This document shows positions 8,738 through 11,383 of a DNA stretch of 11,383 bases, in pieces. Source of the DNA: Stenocarpella maydis. Its lineage: Eukaryota; Ascomycota; Sordariomycetes; Diaporthales; Diaporthaceae. How positions within the stretch are numbered: position 1 is the stretch's first letter; the number at the start of each line of letters is the position of its first letter. The DNA lies in contig NQMI01000299.1 in NCBI GenBank assembly GCA_002270565.1, forward strand, positions 6,344-17,726, written 5' to 3'. Made by a program: the position numbers and the translations under genes. The notes beneath the pieces are model-generated. The model was not told the origin of the DNA. It was given only the letters and a program-made list of their open reading frames with translations, and ran no database searches.

Positions 8738-9892
8738 TTTTCTTAATCCAGATGGAATCAAGTTATAGGTCTCTAAGGTGCACCTATCCGGATAAAAGAC
8801 TGCTAATTAGAGTGACCCGATAGGATATTAGGCCTATAGATATAGAGAAAGAAGGCGAAAAATTTTGGCACTAGGGTTTTAGCTTCCTTATCTAAAAGGC
8901 TCNAAGTTATCCACTAAAGAGTCTTCATTAAACTGGATATTCTTCTAGATAATCTTATATCCCAGCTAATTAGAGTGAGAGGGGGTTTATACTAATGATT
9001 CTATAGTCCTCAGGGCAGATTAAGGCTATAGGTAAGGTATCTTTATAAGCTAAACAGGAGGGGGATAGCAAGTCGCAAGACCAGCCCCCCTTATATCATT
9101 ATGCTCATCCTAATGGGAGTACTCTAGTTCCTTATTAATCAGAGAAAGGAGTTCTATCTTAAAAGTTCTCCAGTTACAGGTTCTAGCCTCCTTATTGGAT
9201 ATACTTCTAGTGGCTAACATCTTCTTTAGGATTGATAGCAAGATTCAATAGAACGGCCAGGTTGGCAAGATCAGACCATTATTAATAGAATCCAATACCT
9301 GGTTATAAGTTACAATTCAGTACTTCTAGGCTTCCAGATCTTTAGCAGGGTAATTCCTCTAGATAGTATTAATTACCTTAGATGGATCAGCATAAGAGGC
9401 AGCATTATGAATTTAGTAGTAGGCCATCAGCTAGCCTTTCTAACCAACCCAATTATGCTCTCCTATGGTAATTATATAAATATCATTAACTAGGCTTAAG
9501 GTAGCACAAACCTAAAGGAATAAGCTAAGTACCTAATTTAATGAATACTAGAACTGGTTGGCAATGGTCTCTACTGAATTAATAACTTTAATAACATTAG
9601 TTCCATTAAATTGCAGAATTAATTAAAGCATAAATAGCAAGGCCTAAAGGGCAGCATTTCTAAAGGGCATTAAAGGTATAATAGGCTGAAAAGCTGCCTA
9701 AATGGGTGGTATAGGAGCATAATGCTCCTAATTAGAGGTCCCAGATGGGGTGGGGGCAGGTTCTTAAGGAAACTAGCGTCCTTAAGGTAAACCTTTCTTT
9801 AACGAGAGCCCCCTTGCCTCATTTATATCCTACTCCCTTCCCCTAAAGGGAGAACCTCTAGTGGATGGGGGAGCAGAATAAACATCTTCTAT
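8734..9892 (-). pseudogene. Gypsy gag-like remnant
   Basis: One frame runs from about 9892 to the G run at 8733-8737, about 385 codons, and ends next to pol. Gag would form the virus-like particle shell. The N-terminus is proline- and serine-rich (VYSAPPSTRGSPFRGRE, then PAPTPSGTSN). It is followed by FNGTNVIKVINSVETIANQF near 9575-9625, which resembles the conserved start of the fungal Gypsy capsid domain. About 20 stops, mainly TAA/TAG at Gln-like sites plus a few TGA, interrupt it. The codon just before the first recognisable residues is ATA (9890-9892), possibly a mutated ATG start. I see no CCHC zinc knuckle and no retropepsin motif before the junction. An ambiguous base lies at 8903. 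The gag call rests on position plus this one block, so it is less secure than pol. Confidence 0.7.
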
Positions 9893-10376
9893 TAAATAAA
9901 TAGAGGATATAGGTCCTAATCAGTCCCTCGCGGTAATAATAAAGGCGAATGTTTCTCTCCACCTTTATATTCTCAGGAGAGGGCCTAATATAAGTGCTAT
10001 CTGAAGGTATCGAATGTTTCTCTCTACCAGGGGTCTCAAGAGAAGGCAAAAGCGTAAGTACTATTTGGGGTCCGCTAAGATGCATACAGGAGTGAATAGG
10101 TCCTAATCAGTCCCTTGCAGTAATAGTAAAGTCAAATATTTCTCCATACCAGAGCTGCTTTCTAAAGAGGCAAGATATAAGTGCTATCTGAGGGTATCAA
10201 ATGTTTCTCTCCACCAAGCATATCCAGAAGAAGCAAAGGTATTAAATACTATTTGAAATTCACTAAAACGCATATAAAAATAACCAGGTATAATCTAAGT
10301 AAATAATATTAGTATAGAAGGTCACATTAAATACTATAAAGTCTTGCTATAATAGCAGGCAGGAGCTACTTAACTA
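9893..10376. other. Putative 5' leader or LTR region of the Gypsy element
   Basis: The stretch lies between the gag start and the next ghost ORF, so on the minus strand it is where the 5' LTR, primer-binding site and leader should be. It is dominated by the nested tandem repeat at 9910-10275. A minus-strand open frame at 9858-10085 crosses the repeat but is not conserved between repeat copies. It is therefore not supported as coding. No TG...CA ends or tRNA-complementary primer site could be recognised. An N lies at 10376. Confidence 0.4.
9910..10275. repeat. Two-level tandem repeat, 2 x 187 bp with 65-bp subunits
   Basis: The higher-order unit starts with taggtcctaatcagtccct at 9910 and again at 10097, a period of 187 bp. 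Each unit contains two diverged subunits about 65 bp apart. These are marked by aatgtttctct or aatatttctcc blocks beginning at about 9946, 10011, 10133 and 10198, and by taagtgctat/taagtactat blocks at 9991 and 10055. Each unit closes with related blocks ending in GATGCAT (10078-10084) or AACGCAT (10267-10273). The first unit keeps more CpG than the second. Such repeats are common in LTR or leader regions. Confidence 0.85.
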
Positions 10377-11381
10377 NGGCTTAGCTTTAGTTGATTTTTC
10401 AGTCTTGCTCAAACCTATTAGATCACCCTTCATTTTACTTTTCCCATCCCTAGCTATAGTAAAAGTCTCTTACTAGATTTCTAGTATTACCTCCTCTTTA
10501 TTAGAAATTATTTATAATCTTAAGTTAGAGTTAATAACTAGTTCTAAGTCTAGCCTAGCATTAAATATTATATTATTAATATCCCAATCAGAGTTATCTC
10601 TATTTATTCTCTTCCTTTTTATAGCATTTATAGTAATTAAGGGTACTAAAGTTTCCATATATTGGGTTTTATTACTAATAAATACTAGTTTAGGTTTAGG
10701 AATCAATATTATAGAGAGGGAATTCACTTTAGTTCCCAGATTAGGGTCCCAAATCTTCTTTAGTTCCCTAAGAGATATATTGCCCTTAAGTTTAGGGCGG
10801 TTAGCAATTAGAGACTAATATTTCTAAATGTAAGGTAAGTCCATCCTTCCTTTTGAAAGCAAAAATTCTAGATGGCCTCTAGTAAACTTCTTAATGCCAT
10901 AATATTCTATATCCCTATAGAAAGCTAGGGCTGTAGGATTAAGCTGGTTAGACCTGCCTTTGCAGATATCCTCTTAAGAGCTAAGGAATACTAAGTTACT
11001 TTCCTACCTAGGAGACTAGATTAGGCTGAGCTTAATAAGTTCCAGCAATTTAAAGCATTAGTAGGCCCTATAATCAGAGGAAGTACTATATCTATAGCAC
11101 TTTCTAATCTTGCTATTCCATCAATAGGCCAGCTTAAACACATTCTACCAATAGTCTTTAGAGTATCCATTAGTAAAACTATCCTCCTAATTATAATCAG
11201 CTTCTAATAAGTTCAAGAATGCAATTATACTAGGGCTATTAAGTCTTAAGCAAGCCCAGCTTTAATTATAGCTAAGCACCCTATTAATATATACTTGATT
11301 TGCATCAAGTTTATTTAATACAGGCTGCAGGCTTTCCATAAGGTCATTCTTAATTACAAACTTAATCTCCATCTGGGCAAA
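10377..11381 (-). pseudogene. Unrecognised single-frame coding remnant (ghost ORF C)
   Basis: I do not recognise the family. A single minus-strand frame enters at the right window edge and runs about 335 codons to near the N at 10376, with no frame change. Most of its roughly a dozen stops are TAA or TAG at Gln-like positions, plus one TGA before Trp (TAT TGA TGG). Clear blocks include LMESLQPVLNKLDANQVYIN near 11290-11345 and AFYRDIEYYGIKKFTRGHLE near 10875-10935. The longest uninterrupted part (10515-10727) is rich in Ile, Asn, Lys and Arg and contains AIKRKRINRDNSDWDINNII. I see no catalytic motif, no signal peptide and no zinc finger. It points towards the Gypsy element but is separated from gag by the repeat region, so it is probably a different unit. 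Mutated start and missing N-terminus cannot be judged. Confidence 0.5.
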
Positions 11382-11383
11382 CT

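Larger units (their letters stand above)
4898..9892 (-). mobile_element. Degenerate Ty3/Gypsy LTR retrotransposon internal region
   Basis: On the minus strand, translated fragments give the order gag, RT, RNase H, integrase zinc-binding region, integrase core and C-terminal domain. RT-RNaseH-integrase order defines Ty3/Gypsy (Metaviridae-type) elements rather than Copia. Nearly all inactivating changes are Gln-to-stop or Asp-to-Asn changes in RIP contexts. There is one frame switch in a G run (8733-8737) and one large insertion inside integrase (about 6059-6546). I could not identify a matching pair of flanking LTRs by eye, nor a primer-binding site, nor a retropepsin D[TS]G motif. The true element ends are therefore unknown, and it probably extends beyond 9892 into the tandem-repeat leader. 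Confidence 0.85.

Noticed and set aside
9858..10085. 75-codon minus-strand open frame over the tandem repeat
   Set aside because: The second repeat copy does not keep the frame or residues, so protein-level selection is not supported.
9910..10275. CRISPR-like array
   Set aside because: Repeats are contiguous, diverged tandem units without regular unique spacers, and the context is a eukaryotic retroelement.
1..11383. Reassigned stop codons (TAA/TAG read as Gln, as in some ciliates and algae)
   Set aside because: The same frames also lose catalytic aspartates (to Asn), a zinc-binding His (to Tyr) and some ATG (to ATA) in CpA/TpG contexts. Mutation therefore explains the stops better. The insert at 6059-6546 also shows normal composition.
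1..11383. tRNA or rRNA genes
   Set aside because: No cloverleaf with conserved TTCRA arm and no rRNA-like conserved stretch was seen on either strand.

Overview
This window looks like an AT-rich, repeat-dense compartment of a filamentous ascomycete (Pezizomycotina) genome. No intact gene was found. Most of it consists of long coding remnants that keep one reading frame over hundreds of codons. In these frames glutamine codons appear as TAA or TAG, some ATG as ATA, and aspartate after T as asparagine. This is the CpA-to-TpA signature, on both strands, of repeat-induced point mutation (RIP).

Layout. Positions 3-1022 (+) hold an unrecognised single-frame remnant ending in a basic, AT-hook-like stretch. 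Convergent to it, 1112-3334 (-) holds a second unrecognised remnant of about 740 codons in one frame. Positions 3335-3881 show no convincing gene. Positions 3882-4709 (+) hold an unrecognised ORF with a different mutational pattern. From 9892 down to 4898 (-) lies a dead Ty3/Gypsy LTR retrotransposon in the order gag, reverse transcriptase (RT), RNase H, integrase. A G-run frame switch at 8733-8737 separates gag from pol. The integrase is split by a GC-richer, CpG-rich block at about 6059-6546 with a TATA box, which resembles a solo LTR in the opposite orientation. Upstream of gag, 9910-10275 holds a two-level tandem repeat. Positions 10377-11381 (-) hold a third unrecognised remnant that runs off the window edge.

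The Gypsy element is very unlikely to encode working enzymes. The three RT catalytic aspartates read as Asn, one RNase H aspartate reads as Asn, and the integrase has lost its first catalytic region.

The most interesting signal is that three mutational states sit side by side. The retroelement and ghost ORFs are depleted in both CpA and TpG. The 6059-6546 insert is essentially unmutated. The 3882-4709 ORF is depleted in TpG/CpG but rich in CpA, so it appears mutated on one DNA strand only. Single-base N's at 6059, 8903 and 10376 point to draft assembly or ambiguous base calls.
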